Source: an uncultured Clostridia bacterium (GTDB lineage Bacteria; Bacillota; Clostridia; TANB77; CAG-508). From it: DNA of 45,551 nt. Within the stretch, counting starts at the first letter, position 1, and each line of letters starts with the position of its first letter. A program made the translations under genes and the position numbers. Positions 26,238 to 35,620 of this stretch are shown piece after piece. The stretch covers positions 1 to 45,551 of the forward strand of contig CAKPKE010000013.1 in assembly GCA_934167095.1 (NCBI GenBank). The letters run 5' to 3'. The notes under the pieces are model-generated. The model did not search any database and was not told the DNA's origin. It worked only from the letters and a program-made list of their open reading frames with translations.

Positions 26238-26285
26238 AAGTACCTCCATAGCTTAATTTTATACCTTTTTATTAGTTATGTCAAT

Positions 26286-26449
26286 ATTTTCTCACATTTT
26301 TTAAGGCACTTTTAAGTCATTTTCCCACATTTTTCGAGGCACTTTTTGTTAATTTTATCACATTTTTATGTTTTTTATTACTTTCAAAAGAATTTTAACA
26401 CATATCCGTAAATTTTTTCTGCTCAAATTTACACATATCCGTAATTTTT
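26286..26449. repeat. short direct-repeat array upstream of the ATPase gene
   Basis: Five copies of an ATTT(T)-N-CACAT core begin near 26286, 26319, 26352, 26392 and 26427. The first two are nearly identical over 28 bp (period 33). The last two share ACACATATCCGTAA (26398-26411 and 26431-26444, also period 33). They lie between repeat copy B and the ATPase promoter. Confidence 0.65.
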
Positions 26450-26450
26450 G

Positions 26451-26517
26451 CAAAAAAATTCCTCCTAAACTATAATTTTATAATTATTGTGTTTAGAAAG
26501 AATTTTTTATTCATTAT
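26451..26517. repeat. direct repeat copy B (67 bp), downstream of the surface-protein gene
   Basis: Partner of 24869-24936. It overlaps the stop codon of the 1408-residue gene and still carries the gpr-type promoter, AGGAGGAA site and TTG, followed by unrelated sequence. Confidence 0.9.
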
Positions 26518-29500
26518 CTTTGAACATAAACTGTTCTTGTGGCTGTTGCTGTATTTCCTGCTTTGTCTGTAACTTTGTATTCTATTGTATAAATTCCTTC
26601 AACAGAAGTATCAACTGCATCTACAGTTTCTACTGTTCCTGTTTGGCTATCCCATGTAATTGTTACAGTTGTTTTTAAATCAGCTACTTTGTCAACATTA
26701 TCAGATATTGTTATTCCAGCATCTGTATAACTTTCATTTAAAGTTACATTTTCTGTTGCATTTCCATTTAAAGTAATTGTTGGAGCAATTTTATCAATTC
26801 TTTTTACTTCATAATTTATGATTGATTTATTTTCTGCTAAGTCAATTATTTCAACTGAGCTTTTTGTATTTGCATCAAAAACTTTTGTAAATGTCTTTTC
26901 ATCTACTCTAGTCCAGCCATCTAAATTTCTTATTTCTTCACTTGCTGTTAATGTTGCAGTTACATCTTGGTTTGTTAAAGTATAACCGTTGTTATTTGAA
27001 TATGTTACTGTTGCAGTTGGTGCAACTGTATCATATATGAAAGTTTTTGTTGTTTTGTTTCCAGCCATATCTATTAATTCAATAGTGTTTTCACCTTGAT
27101 TTAAATAGCTTTTTAATGTTGAAAAATTTGCATCTCCCCATTGGGCTGGAGTTACAGTTATTTTTGTACCATTTATAGTATAGTAGTTGCTGAATTTTTT
27201 ATTATCATATAAGCTAAAGCTTATTTTACTATAGTTTGGATCTATTCCTATTGAATCATCTTTTACTGTTAGTGTTGGTGCAACTGTGTCATATATAAAT
27301 GTTTTTGTTGTTTCATTTCCGGCTTGGTCAACTAATATCATTGTATTTTCGCCTTGATGTAATTTGTCTTTTATATTGACATAGTTTGCATCACCTGTTG
27401 TTGCAATGGTTGGTTCAACTACATTTCCATTTAGAATGTATTTTACAAATCCCATATTATCTTTTAACTTAAAGCTAATTCTGCTATAGTATGGATCTGT
27501 TCCAACTGAATCAGCTTTTATTTCTAAAACAGGAGCTGTTTTATCAATATAGAATGTTTTTGTTGTTTTATTTCCAGCTTTATCTACAGCTGTGATTGTG
27601 TATTTTCCTTCTGCTGTAAATACTGTTCCTTCTACAAAGTCATTTTCTGCATCATTAAATGTATATGTTACTTTGTCTAAGTATGAATCTGTAACTTCTG
27701 GTGTTACATCTACATTATAATATTTTCCATCTTCTACACCATTTATTTGTGGAGCTTGTGTATCTACTCCAAATTCTATTGATGATGAATTTCCTGCTTT
27801 ATCACTTACTGTTAAAGTATAGAATTTATCACCTAATATTTCTGTTTTGCTTGTATAATCAACTACTGTGTTGTCATCAGCTTTTAGTTCTGATGTATAT
27901 GGATTTGCTTCATCTATAGCTACAGCTACTGTATGATTATAGAATTTTCCTGCTTCTAATACTGTATTTTCATCGTCAAATTTGTATAGTGTTAGTGCTG
28001 GAGCTACTGTATCATATATAAAAGTTTTTGTTGTTTCATTTCCGGCTTGGTCAACTAATATCATTGTATTTTCGCCTTGATGTAATTTGTCTTTTATGTT
28101 GCCATAGTTTGCATCACCTGCTGTTGCAATGGTTGGTTCAACTACATTTCCATTTAGAATGTATTTTACAAATCCCATATTATCTTTTAACTTAAAACTA
28201 ATTCTGCTATAGTATGGATCTGTTCCTACTGAGTCATCTTTTATTTCTAAAACAGGAGCTGTTTTATCAATGTAAAATGTTTTTGTTGTTTTATTTCCTG
28301 CTTTATCTACTGCAGTTATTGTGTATTTTCCTTCTGCTGTAAATACTGTTCCTTCAGCAAAGTCGTTTTCTGCATCATTAAATGTGTATGTTACTTTGTC
28401 TAAATGTTTATCTGTTACTACTGGTGTAACATCTACATTATAGTATTTTCCGTTTTCTACACCTTCTATTTTTGGTGCGTCTTTGTCTATTCCGAAGCTT
28501 ATTGTTGATACATTTCCAGCTAAATCTGTTACTGTTAATGTATAGTCTTTTCTTGCTCCGATTTCGGTTTTACTTGTATAATCTACAACAGAATTATCAT
28601 CACCTAATAATTTTGCTGTATATGGATTTACTTCCTCTATAGCTACAGCTACAGAATAATTATATATTTTATCAGCTTCTAACTCAGTTCTTCCTGTGTA
28701 CTCTTTTTCAAATTTACATAGTGTTAGAACTGGCGCAACTGTGTCATATACAAAAGTTTTTGTTGTTTTATTTCCTGCCATATCTATTAATTCAATAGTA
28801 TTTTCACCTTGATGTAAATGGCTTCTTAATGTTGTAAAATCAGCATCTCCCCATTGAGCTGGTGTTACAGTCATTTTGGTACCATTTATAGTATAGTAAT
28901 TGCTGAATTTCATATTATCTCTTAGCTTAAAGCTTATTCTGCTATAGTATGGATCTGTTCCGATTGAATCAGCTTTTATTTCTAAAACAGGTGCTGTTTT
29001 ATCAATGTAAAATGTTTTTGTTGTTTTATTTCCAGCTTTATCTACTGCAGTTATTGTGTATTTTCCTTCTGCTGTAAATACTGTTCCTTCAGCAAAGTCA
29101 TTTTCTGCATCATTAAATGTATATGTTACTTTGTCTAGATGTTTATCTGTTACTACTGGTGTAACATCTACATTATAGTATTTTCCGTTTTCTACACCTT
29201 CTATTTTTGGTGCGTCTTTGTCTATTCCAAAGCTTATTGTTGATACATTTCCAGCTAAATCCGTTACTGTTAATGTATAATCTTTTCTTGCCCCGATTTC
29301 TGTCTTGCTTACATAGTCTACTACTGTGTTGTCGTCAGCTTCTAGTTTTGCAGTATCTAGATTTATTTCATCTATAACTACTGCTAATGAATAATTGTAA
29401 ATTTTATCTGCTTCTAACTTTGTTTTTCCAGTGTACTCTTTTTCAAATTTGCATAGTGTTAGAACTGGTGCAGTTCTGTCTACTACTAATGTGTAAACTG

Positions 29501-30740
29501 TTTCATTTCCTGCTAAGTCTGTTACCTTTACAGTATATGTTCCTTCTTCTAATGTAAATGGTTCTGTTTTTTCTTCGTCATTTACATACACTTTATCTGC
29601 ATTTACATCTTCTACTTCTGCTGTAAATTCTGTTGCATTTGAATAAATTGTTTTGCTTGAATCTGTGTAACTTGTTCCGTTTAAATTTAATATTGGAGCT
29701 GTTTTATCTACTATTATTGTAAATGTTGCTACATTACCTGCTATATCAGTTACCTTAATTGTATATTTTCCTTCTCCATTAGCTCTCCAGCCATTGTATC
29801 TTATATGACCATTTGGTGCTACTTCTGCAATTTCATTTGCATCTGTTGCATTTACAACAAATGTTTCGTTTGCATATATTGTGCTTCCGTCTGTGTATTC
29901 AACATCTTTCCATGTTAAAACTGGGGCTGTTCTATCTACAACTATTGTATAAACTTTTTCGTTTCCAGCCTTATCTGTTAATTTTATTGTATGAGTTCCT
30001 TCTGTAAGTTCGATTATTTCATCTGATAATTCTTCGTCATCTAAGTATGCTTTGTCAGCATTTTTATCAGTGTTTTCAATTTTGAATTCTGTGTCATTTG
30101 CATAGATTGTTTCTGTACCGTCTTCATATATTGTGTCATTTATCTTTAAATTTGGATTGTTTAAATCAATTGTGAATGTTAATTCTGTTGTGTTTCCACT
30201 TTCATCTTTTACTGTTAATGTGTATTTTCCACTTTCAGTAAATTCGTGTCCTGTTGTAAAATCAAATTCAGTTGTTGTTCCATCTTCTGCTTCAAATTTG
30301 CATTTTGCGCTTGCTAAGTCATCAGCATTAATTGTTGCTGTTACTTTTCCGGCATAATATTTTCCATTTTCAATTCCTGTAATTTCTGGAGCTGTTGTAT
30401 CTGGTTCTACATTACTTGCTGCATTTTGATTTCCATTTGCTCTTGAATTAGAATTGTTTCTTCTTATGTTTTCACTTTGATTTGTGCTACTAGATTGATT
30501 TGTATCAACTACTGGTAGTTGACCATTTGTGGTTGTGTTGTTATCTGATGAATTCTTGTTGTCATCAGAATTAATTTCTCCATTAGTATTATCTGGAATT
30601 CCAGATTGATCAGCAGCATTTGCATTTATTCTGCCTCTAATAAAGAAAAATGAACCAAAAAAAGCCAATAGCAATAATAATAAAATTAAAATCACTATGG
30701 CTCTTTTTCTTTTGTCACTATAACTAGTTTGCTCTTTCAT
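26514..30740 (-). CDS. very large surface protein with repeated Ig-like domains
   Basis: A 1408-residue protein. A short basic N-terminus is followed by one membrane helix (about 13-35, RAIVILILLLLLLAFFGSFF), a low-complexity Asn/Ser linker (about 40-115), a long series of Ig-like units each ending in a (T/D)xAGN(x)T motif and starting with (D)xTAPV, and a C-terminal DUF5011-like domain (about 1318-1408, ending VTDKAGNTATATRTVYVQR). Three units of about 245 residues are near copies, visible as repeats of about 735 bp at roughly 27260-29470. Probably a membrane-anchored adhesin-like protein outside the cell. AGGGGGA precedes the ATG. No cell-wall sorting signal is present. Confidence 0.88.
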   Translation of the reverse strand: MKEQTSYSDKRKRAIVILILLLLLLAFFGSFFFIRGRINANAADQSGIPDNTNGEINSDDNKNSSDNNTTTNGQLPVVDTNQSSSTNQSENIRRNNSNSRANGNQNAASNVEPDTTAPEITGIENGKYYAGKVTATINADDLASAKCKFEAEDGTTTEFDFTTGHEFTESGKYTLTVKDESGNTTELTFTIDLNNPNLKINDTIYEDGTETIYANDTEFKIENTDKNADKAYLDDEELSDEIIELTEGTHTIKLTDKAGNEKVYTIVVDRTAPVLTWKDVEYTDGSTIYANETFVVNATDANEIAEVAPNGHIRYNGWRANGEGKYTIKVTDIAGNVATFTIIVDKTAPILNLNGTSYTDSSKTIYSNATEFTAEVEDVNADKVYVNDEEKTEPFTLEEGTYTVKVTDLAGNETVYTLVVDRTAPVLTLCKFEKEYTGKTKLEADKIYNYSLAVVIDEINLDTAKLEADDNTVVDYVSKTEIGARKDYTLTVTDLAGNVSTISFGIDKDAPKIEGVENGKYYNVDVTPVVTDKHLDKVTYTFNDAENDFAEGTVFTAEGKYTITAVDKAGNKTTKTFYIDKTAPVLEIKADSIGTDPYYSRISFKLRDNMKFSNYYTINGTKMTVTPAQWGDADFTTLRSHLHQGENTIELIDMAGNKTTKTFVYDTVAPVLTLCKFEKEYTGRTELEADKIYNYSVAVAIEEVNPYTAKLLGDDNSVVDYTSKTEIGARKDYTLTVTDLAGNVSTISFGIDKDAPKIEGVENGKYYNVDVTPVVTDKHLDKVTYTFNDAENDFAEGTVFTAEGKYTITAVDKAGNKTTKTFYIDKTAPVLEIKDDSVGTDPYYSRISFKLKDNMGFVKYILNGNVVEPTIATAGDANYGNIKDKLHQGENTMILVDQAGNETTKTFIYDTVAPALTLYKFDDENTVLEAGKFYNHTVAVAIDEANPYTSELKADDNTVVDYTSKTEILGDKFYTLTVSDKAGNSSSIEFGVDTQAPQINGVEDGKYYNVDVTPEVTDSYLDKVTYTFNDAENDFVEGTVFTAEGKYTITAVDKAGNKTTKTFYIDKTAPVLEIKADSVGTDPYYSRISFKLKDNMGFVKYILNGNVVEPTIATTGDANYVNIKDKLHQGENTMILVDQAGNETTKTFIYDTVAPTLTVKDDSIGIDPNYSKISFSLYDNKKFSNYYTINGTKITVTPAQWGDANFSTLKSYLNQGENTIELIDMAGNKTTKTFIYDTVAPTATVTYSNNNGYTLTNQDVTATLTASEEIRNLDGWTRVDEKTFTKVFDANTKSSVEIIDLAENKSIINYEVKRIDKIAPTITLNGNATENVTLNESYTDAGITISDNVDKVADLKTTVTITWDSQTGTVETVDAVDTSVEGIYTIEYKVTDKAGNTATATRTVYVQR

Positions 30741-30768
30741 TTAGTTTAGTCCCCCTATTCTATTTTAT

Positions 30769-30797
30769 ATTATAACTTTGGAAAAACTCTCCAAAGA
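30769..30797 (-). promoter_or_regulatory. promoter of the surface-protein gene with an internal dyad
   Basis: Minus strand: TATAAT (30774-30769) and a weak -35 (TCTTTG, 30797-30792) at 17-nt spacing. The spacer and -35 are covered by the dyad CTTTGG-N9-CCAAAG (30776-30796), a possible repressor site. Confidence 0.45.
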
Positions 30798-30905
30798 CGA
30801 TACAGCTCTATTTATATCACATTTTTGCCTATTTTTCAACTGTTTTTGTTCAAAATGTGTCATTTTTTGTAAAATTATGTAAATCATAGATATTTAATTT
30901 TTAGT

Positions 30906-30939
30906 TTGACTTTTTTATATACTATGCTATAATCATAGT
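30906..30939 (+). promoter_or_regulatory. promoter of the 135-residue gene with dyad over the -10
   Basis: TTGACT (30906-30911), 16-nt spacer and TATAAT (30928-30933). The dyad ACTATG-N7-CATAGT (30921-30939) is centred on the -10 element, suggesting repression. Confidence 0.6.
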
Positions 30940-30962
30940 AATAATTCGAGGATGGTTTTAAT

Positions 30963-31370
30963 ATGAACGAAAAAATATCTAATGAAGAAATTAATGTAAT
31001 AAAAACAAACGAAATTCAAGAAGAGACTAAGCAAGAAATTTCTAAAAAAGCTGATGAAGTAACACAAAACTTAGAAAATTCAGAGATCACTCTAAATTCA
31101 AATAGCTTAGAAGCAACATTAAATTTAGAAACTTCAGGAACTATGCAAACTTCAAAAGTTGAAACTAGTTCTGAAGATTTAGTTTCTGCTGAAAATGTAC
31201 AAAGTTCAGAAGAAAGTTCTTTTGAAGGTGTTCCTAATTGTTTATCACTTACAGTTAAGGAAGATTATAAGCTTTCTATTGTAAAAAATGTATTTTTTAA
31301 ATCAATTAGAAGTGGACTAAAAATTGCATTTTCAGTGCTTACTCTAAATTTGCTAAAATTATTTTTATAA
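30963..31370 (+). CDS. hypothetical protein, 135 residues, low-complexity with C-terminal amphipathic segment
   Basis: Unrecognised. Residues 1-95 are a low-complexity, acidic and Ser/Thr/Asn/Glu-rich region (TSKVETSSEDLVSAENVQSS), probably disordered. The end, SLTVKEDYKLSIVKNVFFKS and a final hydrophobic stretch IAFSVLTLNLLKLFL, could attach to the membrane. A GAGGATGG site precedes the ATG. Divergent from the surface-protein gene and followed after 5 bp by a long rod-like hairpin. Confidence 0.65.
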   Translation: MNEKISNEEINVIKTNEIQEETKQEISKKADEVTQNLENSEITLNSNSLEATLNLETSGTMQTSKVETSSEDLVSAENVQSSEESSFEGVPNCLSLTVKEDYKLSIVKNVFFKSIRSGLKIAFSVLTLNLLKLFL

Positions 31371-31375
31371 AAAGC

Positions 31376-31465
31376 AAAAGGTGTTTATAAATTTTACAAA
31401 TATGACCGCTAACGATGAACTTGTTCAGAGTAGGGATATATTTTAAAATCTTATAAACACCTTTT
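31376..31465. terminator. long structured hairpin with internal loop, probable bidirectional terminator
   Basis: A perfect 15-bp outer stem (31376-31390 with 31451-31465) continues inward through ATTTTA/TAAAAT, AAATAT/ATATTT and CC/GG pairs to a CTTG-capped tip (TGAA-CTTG-TTCA), with an asymmetric internal loop containing GCTAACGA opposite GAGTA. T runs lie at both ends. It is much more elaborate than an ordinary terminator and may be a structured RNA. Confidence 0.6.
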
Positions 31466-31496
31466 TATATTACTTTTTATATTATAAGTATTAACT

Positions 31497-32510
31497 TTAT
31501 TTATTTTCAACTTTCTTGCCTTTAAATATTCTTGCAATTTTATCAAAGATTCTTTGAAATACATTTTTATATGTAACTGGAAGATTTCTTTTTGACTGTT
31601 TTCTGCTCATTTCAACATATTCCTTCAAAAATCTTGTTTCCATTTTGCTTTTAAATTCTAAAAAATTATTAAAATATTTATCATTGTTTAAATTTTTTCC
31701 TATTATATTTTCATAATTTTCTATTTTTTCAACTTGCTCGTCTATCTCTTTTGTTGTTGCAACATATTTTATCATTTTATTAAAATACACTGTATATAAT
31801 ATTTCTTGCACTTCCAAATATATTTGCGAAACTTTTTCATTATTTAATTGTGGCTTGTTGTTTTCTTCTAATATTTCATCAAACTTTTTAAGTATCTTTT
31901 CTGTTTGATCCTCATAAGTATTATACAATTTTTCAGTAAATACTGAATCAGATTTTAATGAACTTTTTACAGCTTGTTCTTCATCTATAAAATATGTTAT
32001 TTGATATGCTAGACTTGCTAAAAATTTATATCTATCTGGGCTATTAGTCATAATTGACATACTTCCAAAATTTCTTCTTAAAACTTCTTCGCCCATAATT
32101 TTTGAAGTTATATATTGGACCATTGCCTCATTTATTCCTAAAGCAAGAATTCTATAGTCTTCAAATTCGCATAGTCCTGCCTTTTTTTCATTTCCTTGGA
32201 CTTTACTAAAATTTTGGATATAATGAATTACTTCATGAACTAAGTATTCATCTATTTGCTTGTCCTTAGAAATATATATTGCATTGTTTTTGTAATAATA
32301 GAATACACCATTAAACTTGCTGTCGATTTGTGCATAATAAAATTTGCAATTATAAATTCTCATGTAAAATTCGTTGTACATATCTGCAAATTCTTTAAAA
32401 TTATCACATAGACCTTGTGCGACAAATTTTGCAATTTCTATTTTTTTATCTACTTTTAGTTCTTCGTCCGGAAATATTCCGTTTTGTTCTAGCTTTTTAT
32501 CTAGGTTCAT
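31497..32510 (-). CDS. HExxH-containing protein, predicted metallopeptidase-like
   Basis: A 337-residue protein of unnamed family. A zincin-like motif HEVIHYIQNF is followed by a Glu-containing helix (LGINEAMVQYITSKIMGEE), the arrangement of gluzincins. The C-terminal half is helical and ends in a basic stretch (RIFDKIARIFKGKKVENK) that may contact the membrane or nucleic acid. No signal peptide is visible, so it is probably cytoplasmic. ATG 32510 has GGAG 5 nt upstream; a start eight codons earlier overlaps holA. Last gene of the murB-to-holA run. Peptidase activity is inferred from the motif only. Confidence 0.65.
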   Translation of the reverse strand: MNLDKKLEQNGIFPDEELKVDKKIEIAKFVAQGLCDNFKEFADMYNEFYMRIYNCKFYYAQIDSKFNGVFYYYKNNAIYISKDKQIDEYLVHEVIHYIQNFSKVQGNEKKAGLCEFEDYRILALGINEAMVQYITSKIMGEEVLRRNFGSMSIMTNSPDRYKFLASLAYQITYFIDEEQAVKSSLKSDSVFTEKLYNTYEDQTEKILKKFDEILEENNKPQLNNEKVSQIYLEVQEILYTVYFNKMIKYVATTKEIDEQVEKIENYENIIGKNLNNDKYFNNFLEFKSKMETRFLKEYVEMSRKQSKRNLPVTYKNVFQRIFDKIARIFKGKKVENK

Positions 32511-32524
32511 TAGTTCTCCTTCTA

Positions 32525-33568
32525 CTATGAACAATATCTACAAAGTATTGCCTCTAGTCCTATATTTATATCCATCATACCATTTTTTACTTTAGAATCT
32601 AATTCAATAAATTCTTTCAAGATTGTTTTTAGTTCCGCTTCTTTAAAATATCCAGATTGTGTTCTATACTTACTTGCCAAAAATGTTTGATTTGGCTTCA
32701 AATTCAAGCTTTCTGCTATATTTAACTTTTCGTTTACAGCAATTTTTGTTATATATATTTTCTTAAAATGATTATACAATGTGATAAATATTTTTTGTAT
32801 TGGTTCTTTTGCATATAGTAAATTTTTTAGTACTCTTAAAGCTTGCTCAATATCCTTTTTTCCAAGAGAGTCTGTCAAGTCAAAAATTATACTCTCAAAC
32901 TGCTTTATTCCTAAAAGATCTATTGTTTGTTTTGTTATTGTTCCGTTTGGACCAACATATTCAATTTGCTTTCTTATTTCATTTATTAAGTCCGATAAAG
33001 ATGTTCCACAACTTTCAATAAAATAATTCATTGTTTGAGTATCAATATTTACCTTATAGGCATTGCATATTGCCTTTATTCTTTTTGCAATATCTACAGG
33101 CTTTTGCTTTTCAAAGTTACATACAATTCCAACAGAATCAATTACTTTATATAATGTATTTTTATCAGCTTCGTCTTCTATAAATAAAAGTATTACTCCA
33201 TCTTTTATTTGTTCAATATTCTCTTTTATATAATCTGCTAGCTTATTTTCAAATTTGTTATCATCTTTTTTTGTCTGTGTTGCCTCATCTGCTTTTTTAG
33301 TCTTTTTGGCTTTTTGAAAAAGGCCTGTATTTTTTGCAACAATTAATTTTGTTGGATAACCAAAAGCTGGAGTTTCAATATCGGCAATAATTTCTTGGGC
33401 GTTGTTGTTGTCAATTTGTATATAATTTATTCCATTTACCATTTCGCCAAAGTTCTTTTTTATTCTTTTTACACAATTATCTAACAAAAATTTTTCTTCG
33501 CCGTACAATAAATATATACTATCTAAATTGCCTTGTTTCAAGCTATTTTCCAAAGTATTTATATCCAC
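32525..33568 (-). CDS. holA: DNA polymerase III subunit delta
   Basis: A 347-residue clamp-loader subunit. The N-terminus SIYLLYGEEKFLLDNCVKRI, a central LTDSLGKKDIEQALRVLKNL region and the collar-domain end (YFKEAELKTILKEFIELDSKVKNG) are typical of HolA/YqeN. It opens the sliding clamp within the clamp loader. Usual family length (about 340). It lies between the debranching enzyme gene (16 bp) and the HExxH gene (14 bp). Confidence 0.93.
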   Translation of the reverse strand: MDINTLENSLKQGNLDSIYLLYGEEKFLLDNCVKRIKKNFGEMVNGINYIQIDNNNAQEIIADIETPAFGYPTKLIVAKNTGLFQKAKKTKKADEATQTKKDDNKFENKLADYIKENIEQIKDGVILLFIEDEADKNTLYKVIDSVGIVCNFEKQKPVDIAKRIKAICNAYKVNIDTQTMNYFIESCGTSLSDLINEIRKQIEYVGPNGTITKQTIDLLGIKQFESIIFDLTDSLGKKDIEQALRVLKNLLYAKEPIQKIFITLYNHFKKIYITKIAVNEKLNIAESLNLKPNQTFLASKYRTQSGYFKEAELKTILKEFIELDSKVKNGMMDINIGLEAILCRYCS

Positions 33569-33584
33569 TTTTGGGTTCTCCTTT

Positions 33585-35600
33585 CTATTTATTTATTACA
33601 ATTCTTAATACCTCTGCAACACTCCAAGCTTGTGCAAAAGCACCTCTTGCCTCAAACGGAAATCTCGAATCGTAAATTTCACTAATTGTTCCAATGCTTG
33701 CATTTATTTTCATTTCTTTTTCAAAAGTGCTTGCTACATTATGTGAAAATTCGTCAATTTCTTCTTTTACTTCTTTTCTTTCAGATTTAGCTATTTTTTC
33801 ATAATTTCTTAAAGCATCATAGTATGCACCTAAAAGCCATACCCAAGTTATTCCTTGATGATAACTTTTATCTCTTTTTTCTGGAGAACCTTCATACACT
33901 TCTGTATATCCTTCTTCTCCTTGCGCTAATGTTTTTAGACCATAATCGTTTAACAATTTGTTTTTTACAGTATCTAATATTTCTTTTGCTATTTTTTTAT
34001 CATCTATAATTGGATGTGATAAAGAAAGTGCAAATAATTGATTTGGTCTTATTTTATCATCACCTAAAACATCATATAAGCAATGTTTTTCTTCATTATA
34101 AAATTTGTCGATAAATGACCTTTTTGTTATTTCAGACATCATTATATATCTTTTACAATTAATTTTATCGCCCATTTTTTCAGAAAGTCTAGCCATTATT
34201 TTTAATGCGTTATACCATAAAGCATTTAATTCAACTGTTTTTCCATTTCTTGGAGTGACTGCTTTTCCATCAAACTTTACATCCATCCATGTAATTTGAG
34301 TATTCTCACTTCCTGCTGATAAAAGGCCATCATTGTCTAGATATATGTTATCTCCATCTAGGTCAATTCCTTTTTCGTAAGAATCCATTATTTTCTTTAA
34401 TGCTGGATACATCTTCTTTTCTACAAATTCGCCATCTAAAGTGTATTTTGCATATTTATAAACCTGCTCTATTAATAGAAGTGAACTATCAGCACTATTA
34501 TATAAAGGCTTGTTATTATATTCATTATATCCATTTGGGACAAGACCAAATTTTAAGTCTTTTATGTTTGTTAATAGCACTTCTTTTGCTAAATCAAATC
34601 TTTTGGTTCTAAGCAATAGTCCTTCAAAAGAAATTAATGTATCTCTTCCCCAGTCTAAGAACCATGGATATCCAGCAATTATAGTATGAAGCCCTGTTTC
34701 TTTTCTTGCTACTACAAAATTATCTGATGCTACTACTAGACTTTTTATCATATCCACACAGCTATCATTTATATTTCTGTTTTGAAGTAATTCAGAATCA
34801 TAAATTAATCCACTTAATCTCATTACTTCTTTATTTACTAAGTCAATTCCATCAATATTTTCTATATCTTCGTCTAGTGAACATACAAAAGTAATTACTT
34901 TTTCCTCATTTGGAGCAATATTTATGCTGTATACGCCTGGTACATATAAATTTTCTTCAGCACAGAATCCTCTTTCTGCTTCTCTTGGATAATACATATT
35001 ATAAAATTCATCATTTATATGTTTTAAATATTTTCCTTCTGAACAGTACATGAAAATTGGATATTTTTCATTATTATCAAGAATTACTTCTACTTTATTT
35101 CCTGTTCTTGATTGCTTTGCCTCATAATGGTGATTATTATTTATGCTATGGAAATCCCTGAAATTCAAAACTGGTGCCAAAGTTAGCTTTGCTTCATCTC
35201 CATGATTTTGAATTCGATATAATATAGTTACTGTATTTTTTCCATATTGCATACAAATGAATTTTTTAACATCAACTTTTTCTATTTTGTATGAATAAAT
35301 TGGAACATATTCCTTTTTGAAGTCTGTATAATACTTATACCCTTCAGAAATATAGCCATTTGAAATATTTGAAAATAAATCATACTTTTTGTCGTTTATT
35401 TCAATGCTTTCGTCTAATTTTGATAATATTACTGTTCTTTTTGCTGGTGGCTCTAATGATGCAACTAATAGACCATGATATTTTCTTGTATTGCAACCAA
35501 GTTCACTTTGCGCACAATATCCACCAATTCCATTTGTTATAATCCAATCCCTTCTAAGACTCTTTTTTACATAATCACTTAATTCACTATACTTTTTCAT
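33585..35600 (-). CDS. glycogen debranching enzyme-type glucosidase (GH133)
   Basis: A 671-residue amylo-alpha-1,6-glucosidase-like protein. The N-terminal domain opens with RRDWIITNGIGGYCAQSELG and RKYHGLLVASLEPP, and the (alpha/alpha)6 catalytic domain shows AGYPWFLDWGRDTLISFEG and, near the C-terminus, GSPEKRDKSYHQGITWVWLLG. It would remove alpha-1,6 branches from glycogen or starch-like glucans. The catalytic acids of this family lie in the WGRD and C-terminal motifs. 20 bp downstream of yvcK; the pairing with a carbon-flux regulator is suggestive. Confidence 0.92.
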   Translation of the reverse strand: MKKYSELSDYVKKSLRRDWIITNGIGGYCAQSELGCNTRKYHGLLVASLEPPAKRTVILSKLDESIEINDKKYDLFSNISNGYISEGYKYYTDFKKEYVPIYSYKIEKVDVKKFICMQYGKNTVTILYRIQNHGDEAKLTLAPVLNFRDFHSINNNHHYEAKQSRTGNKVEVILDNNEKYPIFMYCSEGKYLKHINDEFYNMYYPREAERGFCAEENLYVPGVYSINIAPNEEKVITFVCSLDEDIENIDGIDLVNKEVMRLSGLIYDSELLQNRNINDSCVDMIKSLVVASDNFVVARKETGLHTIIAGYPWFLDWGRDTLISFEGLLLRTKRFDLAKEVLLTNIKDLKFGLVPNGYNEYNNKPLYNSADSSLLLIEQVYKYAKYTLDGEFVEKKMYPALKKIMDSYEKGIDLDGDNIYLDNDGLLSAGSENTQITWMDVKFDGKAVTPRNGKTVELNALWYNALKIMARLSEKMGDKINCKRYIMMSEITKRSFIDKFYNEEKHCLYDVLGDDKIRPNQLFALSLSHPIIDDKKIAKEILDTVKNKLLNDYGLKTLAQGEEGYTEVYEGSPEKRDKSYHQGITWVWLLGAYYDALRNYEKIAKSERKEVKEEIDEFSHNVASTFEKEMKINASIGTISEIYDSRFPFEARGAFAQAWSVAEVLRIVINK

Positions 35601-35620
35601 TTCTTTCGTTTCCTCTTTTT

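Noticed and set aside
26286..26449. CRISPR array
   Set aside because: The repeats are short and diverged, the intervals are partly repeated too, and no cas genes are present.
30133..30357. Open frames on the plus strand inside the large surface-protein gene and similar antisense frames elsewhere
   Set aside because: They have no ribosome sites and mirror the codon pattern of the real leftward genes.
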